A DNA stretch of 10,612 bases from the NCBI GenBank assembly GCA_934169575.1, contig CAKPOA010000025.1:1-10612 (forward strand). The letters run 5' to 3'. The stretch comes from an uncultured Clostridia bacterium. GTDB lineage: Bacteria; Bacillota; Clostridia; TANB77; CAG-508. A program made the translations under genes and the position numbers. Shown here one piece after another: positions 1 through 6,623 of this stretch. Position 1 is the stretch's first letter; every line of letters starts with the position of its first letter. The notes beneath the pieces are model-generated. The model saw only the letters and a program-made list of their open reading frames with translations. It did no database searches and was not told the DNA's origin.

Positions 1-486
1 GCTGTTTTTATCTCTATTTTATCATTTGCTACACTTCCTTCACTATTCCATATAAGCTTTCCAGATTCATCTGATGTTTTTCCGTAATAATATACTGCAT
101 AGCCATTTTCTACTTTTTCTAATTTGTATACATCTTTATTATCTTTTCCGTTTCCTAAGGCTATTTTTCCTCCTGTTAATTTTTTGGTATCTATTACACC
201 ATTATCATTTACTTTTCCAGTTGCTTTTACATAATCTATAAAATCTTCTGTATTTCCATTTGTCTTTTTCTCAATTATATATTCATTATATATTAAACTC
301 ATTGCCTCACTCACTTGTGCTTTTCCTTGTACCTCTGTTGTTCTTCCAGCTCTTTGTAAAATCCCATCTTGTCCTGATATCATCATTATACTAATACCCG
401 CTAAAATAATTAAGACAATAATTGTAATAATTAATGCAATTAATGTAATACCTTTCTGCCCGTTTTTTTCTTTTTGTTTTTTTCAT
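1..486 (-). pseudogene. Prepilin-like protein, N-terminus frameshifted, 3' end off the window
   Basis: Reading down from about 483 there is an open frame with a basic, Gly-containing leader (KEKNGQKGITLIAL), a hydrophobic helix (LIALIITIIVLIILAGISI) and a soluble domain running off the left edge. This is the layout of type IV prepilins and pseudopilins, cleaved after the Gly of KG|ITLIA by prepilin peptidase and assembled into a surface or secretion filament. Position +5 is Ala rather than the usual Glu, which I recall as common in this clostridial group. The only good start is the ATG at 486-484, 8 nt after an AGGGGG ribosome binding site. It is one base out of frame with the pilin, and the pilin frame has no ATG, GTG or TTG before the helix. 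Removing one A from either A7 run (483-477 or 469-463 on the plus strand as T7) gives MKKQKEKNGQKGITL. It may be a true frameshift, slippage, or a sequencing error. Confidence 0.75.
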
Positions 487-534
487 AAACTTTTCCCCCT
501 TAAATTCTTATATATAAATATTTTTTTCAAAATA

Positions 535-563
535 ATATTATCATTTATTCAATTATTTTGCAA
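535..563 (-). promoter_or_regulatory. Possible promoter of the prepilin-like gene
   Basis: On the minus strand TTGCAA (563-558) is followed after 17 nt by TAATAT (540-535), about 49 nt upstream of the prepilin ATG. Both hexamers match the sigma-A consensus only in part. In DNA this AT-rich such matches occur by chance, so support is modest. Confidence 0.35.
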
Positions 564-586
564 TACTATTTTTTCTTAAAATATCG

Positions 587-609
587 ATATATATATATAT
601 ATATATATA
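587..609. repeat. (AT)n microsatellite
   Basis: Eleven and a half AT dinucleotides in a row lie upstream of the prepilin promoter candidate. It is a simple repeat that could vary in length by slippage. I see no further function. Confidence 0.9.
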
Positions 610-632
610 CAGCCCCAAGGGTTTTAGGGTTT

Positions 633-671
633 GTTACAGTTTTATTACATTTTTATTACATTAACTTTACT
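633..671. promoter_or_regulatory. Four 11-bp-phased TTACA hexamers (array 1)
   Basis: On the plus strand the hexamers gTTACA, aTTACA, aTTACA and tTTACt begin at 633, 644, 655 and 666, an exact 11-bp period with 5-nt spacers. The array lies between the terminator of the 113-residue protein gene and the promoter region of the prepilin-like gene. Four direct hexamers at 11 bp match the geometry bound by OmpR/PhoB-family response regulators such as Bacillus PhoP (consensus near TTAACA). Which regulator would bind is inference. Confidence 0.4.
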
Positions 672-707
672 ATATTATTTTTTATGGTATTTTAATTTTT
701 TATGCAT

Positions 708-737
708 AAAAAATAGCACTAAAATGTGCTATTTTTT
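708..737 (-). terminator. Intrinsic terminator of the 113-residue protein gene
   Basis: A perfect 12-bp stem (708-719 with 726-737) encloses the 6-nt loop TAAAAT. The A/T-rich flanks provide a U-tract on either strand, so it could work in both directions. The stop codon of the upstream gene lies inside the stem. Confidence 0.8.
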
Positions 738-1070
738 ACTTTTAAATAGATCGAAGAATCCTTTGAAAGAAACTTCTTGATGTAGGAATTCATTTATTTC
801 ATCTTCAACTTTTTGTTGATATGGTGTAAGTGTAATATTTACTGGTTCTAATAAGTTAACTTCTTGGAATAAGAATGATTTAACTCTTGTCCAAATTGAT
901 GGCTTTATTGGTAAATCTTTTGCCTCAACTTTTGTAAATACAGCACTTTCTGCATTTTGTACTCCATTAACATTTCCTAAATTAACACCATTTTCTTGAT
1001 TTGGTTGATTTTCAAATTTAACCTCTTTGAAAACATCATCAAGTTTATTTTCTTCGTTAAATTCAGCCAT
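729..1070 (-). CDS. Hypothetical small acidic protein (113 aa)
   Basis: I do not recognise this protein. It starts at an ATG with a near-ideal AAAGGAGG ribosome binding site 7 nt upstream, and ends inside the stem of an intrinsic terminator, so it is very likely a real, separately transcribed gene. The N-terminal half (residues 1-55) is rich in Asn, Glu and Gln and looks disordered. The C-terminal half has a more ordered, amphipathic look, with SIWTRVKSFLFQEV and a Phe-rich, lysine-ending tail (FKGFFDLFKSKK). No signal peptide or membrane segment is visible, so it is predicted cytosolic. It stands between a gmk-like gene and a prepilin-like gene, and its upstream region carries an inverted repeat and the second 11-bp-phased array, so it may be regulated. 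I assign no function. Confidence 0.85.
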   Translation of the reverse strand: MAEFNEENKLDDVFKEVKFENQPNQENGVNLGNVNGVQNAESAVFTKVEAKDLPIKPSIWTRVKSFLFQEVNLLEPVNITLTPYQQKVEDEINEFLHQEVSFKGFFDLFKSKK

Positions 1071-1093
1071 TTTCTTTCCTCCTTTGTATTTTT

Positions 1094-1156
1094 ATTATAA
1101 AATACTTGATTTCAATATTAAGGATACTATAAATTTCAAAAAATATCAAGTATTTT
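1094..1156 (-). promoter_or_regulatory. Candidate promoter with 12-bp inverted repeat
   Basis: A TATAAT (1099-1094 on the minus strand) lies 24 nt upstream of the 113-residue protein's ATG, with a weak TTAATA 16 nt before it. A perfect 12-bp inverted repeat brackets this region: AAAATACTTGAT at 1099-1110 and its complement at 1145-1156, 34 nt apart. The inner arm abuts the -10. It may be a pair of operator half-sites or a long-loop terminator of the gmk operon; the sequence alone does not decide. Confidence 0.4.
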
Positions 1157-1169
1157 TGACAAAATTTTT

Positions 1170-1208
1170 ATTACTTTTTTATTACACAAATATTACATTT
1201 CTATTACA
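1170..1208. promoter_or_regulatory. Four 11-bp-phased ATTACA hexamers (array 2)
   Basis: On the plus strand ATTACt, ATTACA, ATTACA and ATTACA begin at 1170, 1181, 1192 and 1203, an exact 11-bp period. The array covers the stop codon of the gmk-like gene and ends about 70 bp upstream of the candidate -10 of the 113-residue protein gene. It has the same hexamer, copy number and period as array 1, so a shared DNA-binding regulator is a reasonable inference. On the minus strand the transcript would read repeated UGUAAUA, so an RNA-level role is also possible. Confidence 0.4.
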
Positions 1209-1770
1209 TATTACTTTTATATTCACTCTCAATAATTTGCATTATAATTTGTAATATTTTCTCTAAATTATCATTTTTTAAAACATAATCATATAAAGAA
1301 ATTTTAGATTCTTCATAATCAAATCTATTAAGTCTTAACATTACCTCTTTAGGATCTGGGTTAGTTTCTCTTGCTTCTAATCTTCTTTTTAATTCATCTT
1401 TAGGTACTCTTAGAAATATTGTTACAATTTTATGTTCTTTTCCTAATAATTTTAATAAATTTTCAGTTCCATTTACATCAATATCTTTAACAATAATTTT
1501 GCCTTGATCTATTTTTTCATTTAATAATTTTCTTGATGTTCCATAATAATTATTATGATGTATATCATATTCATAAAATTCATTATTTTTTATCATCTCT
1601 TCAAATTGTTCTTTTGATACAAAATTATATGTTATTCCTTCTATATCGCCTTCACGTGGTTCTCTTGAAGTATATGATGGTAATGACTCAACATTTTCCA
1701 TTCTTTTTATTAATTCTTTTTTTATTGTATCTTTTCCAGCTCCTGCTACTCCAGATAATATTACTAACAT
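1204..1770 (-). CDS. gmk: Guanylate kinase-like protein
   Basis: Guanylate kinase phosphorylates GMP to GDP with ATP in the cytosol, in the purine nucleotide pathway. The 188 residues fit the usual length (about 190-210). Visible motifs are the P-loop GVAGAGKDT (7-15), the GMP-binding segment SYTSREPREGD (32-42) with Tyr48, YYGTS (75-79), the Walker B-like DIDVNG (96-101) and a lid with Arg129, Arg130 and Arg134. Two departures from textbook Gmk stand out: the P-loop is usually GPSGVGKGT or similar, and the lid's RGTDS is replaced by RETNPD. It could be a divergent housekeeping enzyme or a paralogue. Its ATG shares one base with the rpoZ stop (TAATG), with an AAGGGAG ribosome binding site inside rpoZ, so it is translationally coupled. 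It is the last gene of the operon. Confidence 0.85.
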   Translation of the reverse strand: MLVILSGVAGAGKDTIKKELIKRMENVESLPSYTSREPREGDIEGITYNFVSKEQFEEMIKNNEFYEYDIHHNNYYGTSRKLLNEKIDQGKIIVKDIDVNGTENLLKLLGKEHKIVTIFLRVPKDELKRRLEARETNPDPKEVMLRLNRFDYEESKISLYDYVLKNDNLEKILQIIMQIIESEYKSNM

Positions 1771-2006
1771 TATTCTTCTCCCTTTTCTTCTTCTATTTGA
1801 TTCTCATCATCTTCTTCGCCAACTATTTTTACTTTTCCTTCTGCGATTTCATTTGCAGCTTTTGTTACTACAGATTGTTTATCCTCAATTCCTGCTGCTC
1901 TTTCTTCTTTTGCTATTTGTCTTGCTCTTTTTGATGTTGCAATTACTAATGCATATCTATTTTCTGCATGTTCTAATAATTCTGTAACACTAGGTTTTAC
2001 TATCAT
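1770..2006 (-). CDS. rpoZ: DNA-directed RNA polymerase omega subunit
   Basis: Omega helps beta-prime fold and join core RNA polymerase. The 78-residue product has the family signature: an N-terminal VKPSVTELLEHAENRYALV segment, then an Arg/Lys-rich helix (SKRARQIAKEERA) and a later helix, SVVTKAANEIAEGKV, matching the omega region ending in EI.EG. The tail (about residues 63-78) is a run of Asp and Glu, common and variable in this family. The start has AGGAAG 9 nt upstream and lies 17 nt inside the end of remA, and the stop overlaps the gmk start by one base, so three genes are coupled. In many Firmicutes the order is remA-gmk-rpoZ; here rpoZ precedes gmk. Confidence 0.93.
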   Translation of the reverse strand: MIVKPSVTELLEHAENRYALVIATSKRARQIAKEERAAGIEDKQSVVTKAANEIAEGKVKIVGEEDDENQIEEEKGEE

Positions 2007-2280
2007 TTTTTACACTTCCTTTCTCTTTGACTTTTTCAACTGATATATCTTTGTCCATTCTTGTCGCAATTGTTTCTGGTTGTATTGCAGCTAATATCAA
2101 GTTTCCAGTATCTGTTACTATAACTGCTCTTGTTTTTCTGCCACATGTTGCATCTATTGTTGCTTTACTATCTCTTGCTTCTTGTATCATTCTTTTTATA
2201 GGTGCAGATTCTGGACTAACTATTGCTACAATTCTTTCTGATACTACTATATTTCCAAACCCGATATTTATTAACTGCAT
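1990..2280 (-). CDS. remA: Extracellular matrix regulatory protein RemA (DUF370)
   Basis: The product is 96 residues and closely follows the RemA/DUF370 family: INIGFGNIVVSERIVAIV at the N-terminus, the invariant SPESAPIKRMIQEAR (22-36), then IDATCGRKTRAVIVTD and ILAAIQPETIATR. In Bacillus subtilis RemA is a ring-forming DNA-binding protein that activates biofilm matrix and osmoprotection genes; its role here is inferred from the family. The C-terminal 20 residues (KDISVEKVKEKGSVKNDSKT) are variable and overlap rpoZ in another frame. The ATG has AAAGGGG about 8 nt upstream and lies one base after the stop of the membrane protein gene. Confidence 0.95.
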   Translation of the reverse strand: MQLINIGFGNIVVSERIVAIVSPESAPIKRMIQEARDSKATIDATCGRKTRAVIVTDTGNLILAAIQPETIATRMDKDISVEKVKEKGSVKNDSKT

Positions 2281-2281
2281 A

Positions 2282-2743
2282 CTAGTTCCCCTTTCTTTTT
2301 TCCGCTTCTTTTTTTATTGGTTTTATATCAACAATTTCTCTTATATCACTTAAGCTTTTCAAATATTCTCTTTTTTCTTTTGTAAATATTATTATTGCCT
2401 TTAAAATGTAATATAATGAAAATATATATGAAGTTATTAATATATAATCTTCAAATACTATTTTTTTTACTTCAACTATATGTTTTATTGAAATTGTAAA
2501 ACATGCCAATACTAGTATTTCAATTGCATTTATCGCAATTTTACCACTATCTTTTTTGTATGCAATTTCTAAAAATATTATCCCAATACCTAATACTATA
2601 AAACTTAATATTTTTAATCCTAAAATAAATATATCATTTTCAAGTCTGAAATATGAAAAATTAATTACTATAAAATATAACATTATTGCTATTGCTATTA
2701 ATATATTTGTAAATACCTTTTCACTTATTTTTCTATTTTTCAT
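2282..2743 (-). CDS. Uncharacterised four-helix membrane protein
   Basis: This 153-residue protein is unknown to me. It is very hydrophobic, with about four predicted membrane helices near residues 11-30, 38-60, 71-88 and 98-119. A basic, charged C-terminal tail (about 121-153) is probably cytoplasmic, since the positive-inside rule also places the Lys/Arg-rich N-terminus there. It is the first gene of the remA-rpoZ-gmk operon: the near-consensus promoter at 2802-2774 lies just upstream, an AAGGAG ribosome binding site precedes the ATG, and only one base separates its stop from remA. The tight linkage suggests co-expression with RemA, but there is no motif from which to name a function. Confidence 0.88.
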   Translation of the reverse strand: MKNRKISEKVFTNILIAIAIMLYFIVINFSYFRLENDIFILGLKILSFIVLGIGIIFLEIAYKKDSGKIAINAIEILVLACFTISIKHIVEVKKIVFEDYILITSYIFSLYYILKAIIIFTKEKREYLKSLSDIREIVDIKPIKKEAEKRKGN

Positions 2744-2773
2744 CTGCTTTCTCCTTGCCTTTTTTACCTTTTA

Positions 2774-2802
2774 ATTATATACAAATTCCTGCACTTTGTC
2801 AA
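2774..2802 (-). promoter_or_regulatory. Strong sigma-A promoter of the remA-rpoZ-gmk operon
   Basis: On the minus strand TTGACA (2802-2797) and TATAAT (2779-2774) are both perfect consensus hexamers with the ideal 17-nt spacer. Transcription would start near 2767, giving a short leader before the ATG at 2743. I see no operator overlapping it, so strong constitutive expression is expected. Confidence 0.88.
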
Positions 2803-2844
2803 CAAGTTTTAAAAATAATTCCTTAAATTAACTAATAATCATTA

Positions 2845-2884
2845 CTGGTCATTCATTTTAAATTTATTGTCTGAATATGTGTAT
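2845..2884. repeat. Left copy of imperfect direct repeat flanking the surface operon
   Basis: This 40-nt segment begins CTGGTCA and ends AATATGTGTAT. It aligns with 8305-8346 over its whole length with substitutions and a 2-nt length difference. It lies just beyond the 3' end of the sortase operon, the other copy just beyond its 5' end. Confidence 0.5.
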
Positions 2885-2899
2885 AGCTATACACATATT
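2874..2899. repeat. Perfect 26-bp palindrome
   Basis: AATATGTGTATAG is followed directly by its reverse complement with no loop. Loopless palindromes of this length suit a dimeric protein binding site or a cruciform better than a terminator. Its left half belongs to the repeat at 2845-2884; the matching right half is degraded in the copy near 8341. Confidence 0.75.
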
Positions 2900-2939
2900 T
2901 TGGTTTAAATTACTTTAAAGATGAAACGTAACATTATTA

Positions 2940-2967
2940 CGAGGTAACCTTTATTTAGGTTACCTCG
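2940..2967 (-). terminator. Hairpin at the end of the surface operon
   Basis: A perfect 11-bp stem, CGAGGTAACCT with its complement (2940-2950 and 2957-2967), encloses a 6-nt loop. It begins about 10 nt after the stop codon of the large surface protein and is much more GC-rich than its surroundings. The U-tract on the minus strand is poor, so it may terminate weakly or stabilise the mRNA 3' end. Confidence 0.65.
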
Positions 2968-2976
2968 CATATATTT

Positions 2977-5900
2977 TTAATTACTACGTGGAATATAATA
3001 TTTTATATAAACAGTATCTGGTACTTTTTCATTAGATTTCAAATTGTTATTTGCATATATTTTAGCATCCCATGAAAGGTGTTTTCCATTTACTGTAACA
3101 CCATATTTAGCTAAATCTGTTTCATTTTTAGCTTCAAATAAAGTTTCCATTATAGGGTTTCCTTTTTCATCTTTTTTTCCTGTATCATATGATGCAATTA
3201 CTGGACAAGTTTCAGAAACTTTTATATCTAGAGTTGCCTGCTTAAATGTTATTTTTCCATTTTTAGTAGTTCCACTTTGTTCTTTTCCACTTGCAGATTC
3301 TTCAATTTTATTAAAATCCTTTAATAAAGTGTCAGCATTACTTGCAGATGAACATTTACCATTTGTCGAAATTTTCTTTAAAGATTCTTCATTATAGTTT
3401 TTTCCATATCCTATACAATATATTTCTCCACCTGCTGTTGTATTTTTCAAATTATCTTTTAAAGTTTTTAATTCATTACCATTATAATTATCATTAAATG
3501 CACCATCTGCCAACACAATTATAATGTTTTTCTTAGTATTACTTAAATAAGTTGCTTTATTATCATTTATTAATTTGTATGCAGGTACAATTTCAGTTCC
3601 AAATCCACTTCTTACATTACTTATAGTAATATTGCTTACTGCATTTTTTAAATTCTGATTAGATGTTGAATTATTTCCAATTAGCCTTGAACCATAATCA
3701 ATTCCTGGAGTAACATAATAATATTCATTTCCATCTGTTGCATATGTCTTGTTATCTTCAGATAATTCATATTCAATTCCATTGATTTTTGTAAATTTTA
3801 CTTTAACTTTTTGTTTTTCATAATGTCCAAAAATTCCTCCAACCCAAACATCTTTTTCAACTTCCTTCTCATAGACATCCTTATTTTCTACAAGAACTTT
3901 AAATTCTGTATTATATCCAGCATAAGGTCTTTTTTGGGCTGTATTTCCTGTTGTTGGTGTATTAAATACAATTACAGACATATCAGTATTTTTATTTCCT
4001 TGTTCATCAATAAATTTATTAATAGCTGTTTTAGCATTTTCTAATTTAGTTTTAGCCAAATCAGATGGTGCTACAGGATATTCATTTCCATAACCATCTT
4101 TACTATAAGCAAATTCTGATCCCTCTACAGTTTCATTCATACTTGATGAATTATCAACTACAAATATAATATTCAAATCTGTTCCAGTTTGACCTTCTGT
4201 AAATTCCTTATATTTTACATTTATTTCATCAACAGTTGTATAAGCGGTATGTTTTATCTCTGTACCTTTTATTTGAGCTGTATTTTCTATTTTAGTACCA
4301 AATGAATTATTAGCTGTTTTTGCTTCAAAAGTTATAATTTTCTTTGATGTTTTTTCACTTTTTTCTCCTAATGTAACCTCAAAATTCAATACTTGATTTT
4401 TATTATTTTTAGTTATAGTTGGAGTAATAGCTTCATTACCTATTCTAGCACTTCCCTCTACATATGTTGTTCCTACTAATTCATCTATAACATTTATTGT
4501 TGTTCCAATATTTCCTTTATTTTCTACTGTAATAGTATATACAATGTTATCTCCTGCTCTAACCTTTTTAGTTGCATCTTTTTTAAGACTTAATTCAGGT
4601 CTTCCTTGAACTTTAGTTCCTTCTTCTCCACCTGTTTCATCAGTTGTTGTATAATCATGTTCATTTAATGTTGCTGTTGTAGAATTTATAATTGTTTTCT
4701 TATCAGTTTTTAATGCCTTTTCAAGATCTGTTTTCTCAACTATATATTCTACTTCAACTTCTATACTCTTTCCTGTTTCTAATTCAATATTTAAATCTTT
4801 TAGTAAATCATTATTCGAATTGAAAATATTATTCCTTTTTGATATATCAATTTTTTCTCCAGCAACTTTTATAGATGTAACAGTTACCTTATGATTATCA
4901 GTTAATCTGATATTTTTAGCTGTTATATCACCTTTATTTGTTACTGTAATTTTATATTTTATAATATCTCCAGATTGATCTACAAATTCAGTATTTCCTT
5001 TATTGTCTTTATCAATAATTTCTGTTCTTGTTTTATTTATTTCTAAACCTTCCCATTGTGCAACATATTCAACACTTTTAGTTACAGTATTGGCTACTTC
5101 TGGGTTCCAGCCTACAAAATAGAATCCACTATTCCCTGTTTTATCCCCTTTAAATTCAGGTGTTGTAGTTCCATAACCAATATTTTCTGTTTTTTGATCT
5201 TTAAATGTTCCTTGTGTTCCTGGTTTATATATTACTGTAAATGTTCTTTTGAAATATACTTTTAATACTAAACTTCCATCTCCATCTACATTTCCACTTA
5301 ATACATTTCCTGCATAATTTTCATCAAATACATATCCTGTTATTGTTGGTACTTTGTCACCATCAGTTACAGTTGCTGTAGTATCTGTTGTTCCTGTTCT
5401 TGGTGTTGTAGACTGTGCTTCTGATGGATAATTTCCATTTTCTTCTTGATAATAATATTTTACTGTATATATAGTGTCTTTTCTAGCCATCCATTGTGCA
5501 ACATATTCAGCATTTTCAGTTACTGTATCTGCAACATCTGGTTCCCAACCTGTAAAACAATATCCTGGTTTTCCTGTTTTATCACCCTTAAATTCAGGTG
5601 TTTCAGCTCCATAATCTATATCTTCTGTTATTTGATCTTCAAATGTTCCATATTCTCCTGGTTTATATATTACAGTAAATGGTTTATATACATCTGTTTT
5701 TGTAGGTTCTGTTGGTTCATCATTTACATATGCAGTATTTTCAACTTCAAATTCTGCTTCAATTTCTTTATTTACCTTAACTTCAAATGTAAGTTTTATT
5801 TCATTTTTTGCTTCTACTCTAATGCTAATTCCTGTTTTCAAGTCATCTTCTGTATAATTTGTACTTTCATCATTAATCTTAATAGTTCCATTTTCAAATG

Positions 5901-6597
5901 TTGTACCTTCTGGTGCTTGATCTTTTATAATTGCTGTACCTACTTTATCACCTATATTTGATGCAATTATAGTATATGTAATATTTCCTCCAGCTTTTAC
6001 TCTTTCTTTATCAGAATATTTCATTGCATTTATTATTGGTTTTACAATTGAAAGTTCCTTTGTAGTCATATCAGCATTTAGTTCGGCATTTTTCCAGTTA
6101 ACAACATAATTTTCGCTTACTAAAACTTCTTGTTCGATAGTTTTTTCAGATACATATTCTTCATTAGGCACTTCTTCAGTCACTGTATCTGTTTTATTTT
6201 CTGATTCACTTTTTTCAGAATCTGTATTAGCATTTTCACTATTTGCAATATTTATAGCACGATTCTGTCTTGTTTGTGGTTGAGTATTTTTAGTATTTGT
6301 GCTACTATTTTCTTCTACATTTTGTTCTTGATTGTTTTTATTTTCGTTTTCTGAATTATTTTGAGTATTGTTTTCTTCTTCTTTTTTATTTTCTTCTTCG
6401 TTTTTATTTTCTTCTTCGTTATTTTGATTTTCTTGTTGAGATTGTTCTGTTGATATATTATCATTTGAAATAGCTTCTATTTTTCCATTTCCATTATTAA
6501 AAACATATATACCTATTCCCATTATTGCTAATAAAGCTAATATTATAATTGTAATTATAATGCTTCTTTTACTTTTATAGCCAAGTTTTTGCTTCAT
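2977..6597 (-). CDS. Large surface protein with DUF11, InlB B-repeat and VWA domains
   Basis: This 1206-residue protein has an N-terminal signal anchor (12-32), a Glu/Asn/Gln/Lys-rich spacer (about 50-145), a DUF11-like domain (about 183-293), an InlB B-repeat (304-370), an intervening beta module starting YTVKYYYQEENG (377-450), a second B-repeat (452-516), two further DUF11-like domains (about 516-650 and 668-790) and a VWA domain (about 807-1100). The VWA MIDAS looks complete: D815-x-S817-x-S819, T1001 and D1031. Such proteins act outside the cell as adhesins or pilus tip components binding a ligand through a metal ion. No LPXTG or other C-terminal sorting signal is present; the chain ends YYIPRSN just before a hairpin, so anchoring would be through the N-terminal helix. 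The ATG has AGGGGG 8 nt upstream, and 26 nt separate it from the sortase stop. Confidence 0.9.
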   Translation of the reverse strand: MKQKLGYKSKRSIIITIIILALLAIMGIGIYVFNNGNGKIEAISNDNISTEQSQQENQNNEEENKNEEENKKEEENNTQNNSENENKNNQEQNVEENSSTNTKNTQPQTRQNRAINIANSENANTDSEKSESENKTDTVTEEVPNEEYVSEKTIEQEVLVSENYVVNWKNAELNADMTTKELSIVKPIINAMKYSDKERVKAGGNITYTIIASNIGDKVGTAIIKDQAPEGTTFENGTIKINDESTNYTEDDLKTGISIRVEAKNEIKLTFEVKVNKEIEAEFEVENTAYVNDEPTEPTKTDVYKPFTVIYKPGEYGTFEDQITEDIDYGAETPEFKGDKTGKPGYCFTGWEPDVADTVTENAEYVAQWMARKDTIYTVKYYYQEENGNYPSEAQSTTPRTGTTDTTATVTDGDKVPTITGYVFDENYAGNVLSGNVDGDGSLVLKVYFKRTFTVIYKPGTQGTFKDQKTENIGYGTTTPEFKGDKTGNSGFYFVGWNPEVANTVTKSVEYVAQWEGLEINKTRTEIIDKDNKGNTEFVDQSGDIIKYKITVTNKGDITAKNIRLTDNHKVTVTSIKVAGEKIDISKRNNIFNSNNDLLKDLNIELETGKSIEVEVEYIVEKTDLEKALKTDKKTIINSTTATLNEHDYTTTDETGGEEGTKVQGRPELSLKKDATKKVRAGDNIVYTITVENKGNIGTTINVIDELVGTTYVEGSARIGNEAITPTITKNNKNQVLNFEVTLGEKSEKTSKKIITFEAKTANNSFGTKIENTAQIKGTEIKHTAYTTVDEINVKYKEFTEGQTGTDLNIIFVVDNSSSMNETVEGSEFAYSKDGYGNEYPVAPSDLAKTKLENAKTAINKFIDEQGNKNTDMSVIVFNTPTTGNTAQKRPYAGYNTEFKVLVENKDVYEKEVEKDVWVGGIFGHYEKQKVKVKFTKINGIEYELSEDNKTYATDGNEYYYVTPGIDYGSRLIGNNSTSNQNLKNAVSNITISNVRSGFGTEIVPAYKLINDNKATYLSNTKKNIIIVLADGAFNDNYNGNELKTLKDNLKNTTAGGEIYCIGYGKNYNEESLKKISTNGKCSSASNADTLLKDFNKIEESASGKEQSGTTKNGKITFKQATLDIKVSETCPVIASYDTGKKDEKGNPIMETLFEAKNETDLAKYGVTVNGKHLSWDAKIYANNNLKSNEKVPDTVYIKYYIPRSN
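5053..5243 (-). repeat. Internal direct repeat, copy encoding InlB B-repeat 2
   Basis: This 191-bp segment aligns without gaps to 5491-5681 and encodes the second B-repeat of the large surface protein. The two copies share long identical stretches such as CCATTGTGCAACATATTC, and their starts are 438 bp apart. Recombination between them would delete one B-repeat and the intervening module in frame, since 438 is divisible by three. Confidence 0.85.
5491..5681 (-). repeat. Internal direct repeat, copy encoding InlB B-repeat 1
   Basis: Partner of 5053-5243, equal in length and encoding the first B-repeat (residues about 304-370). Both copies read FTVIYKPG, GTF, PEFKGDKTG, GW and YVAQW at the same spacing, which is the InlB B-repeat pattern. 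Confidence 0.85.
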
Positions 6598-6623
6598 CTA
6601 GGTAGCCCCCTTCTTCAAAATTT

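Noticed and set aside
1094..1156. Long-loop inverted repeat as an intrinsic terminator for gmk
   Set aside because: A 34-nt loop and AT-only stem ends make it a poor terminator, so I listed it as a possible operator instead, at low confidence.
1533..1934. 133-residue plus-strand ORF rich in Phe, Leu and Tyr
   Set aside because: It is the antisense of AT-rich gmk and rpoZ, not a membrane protein.
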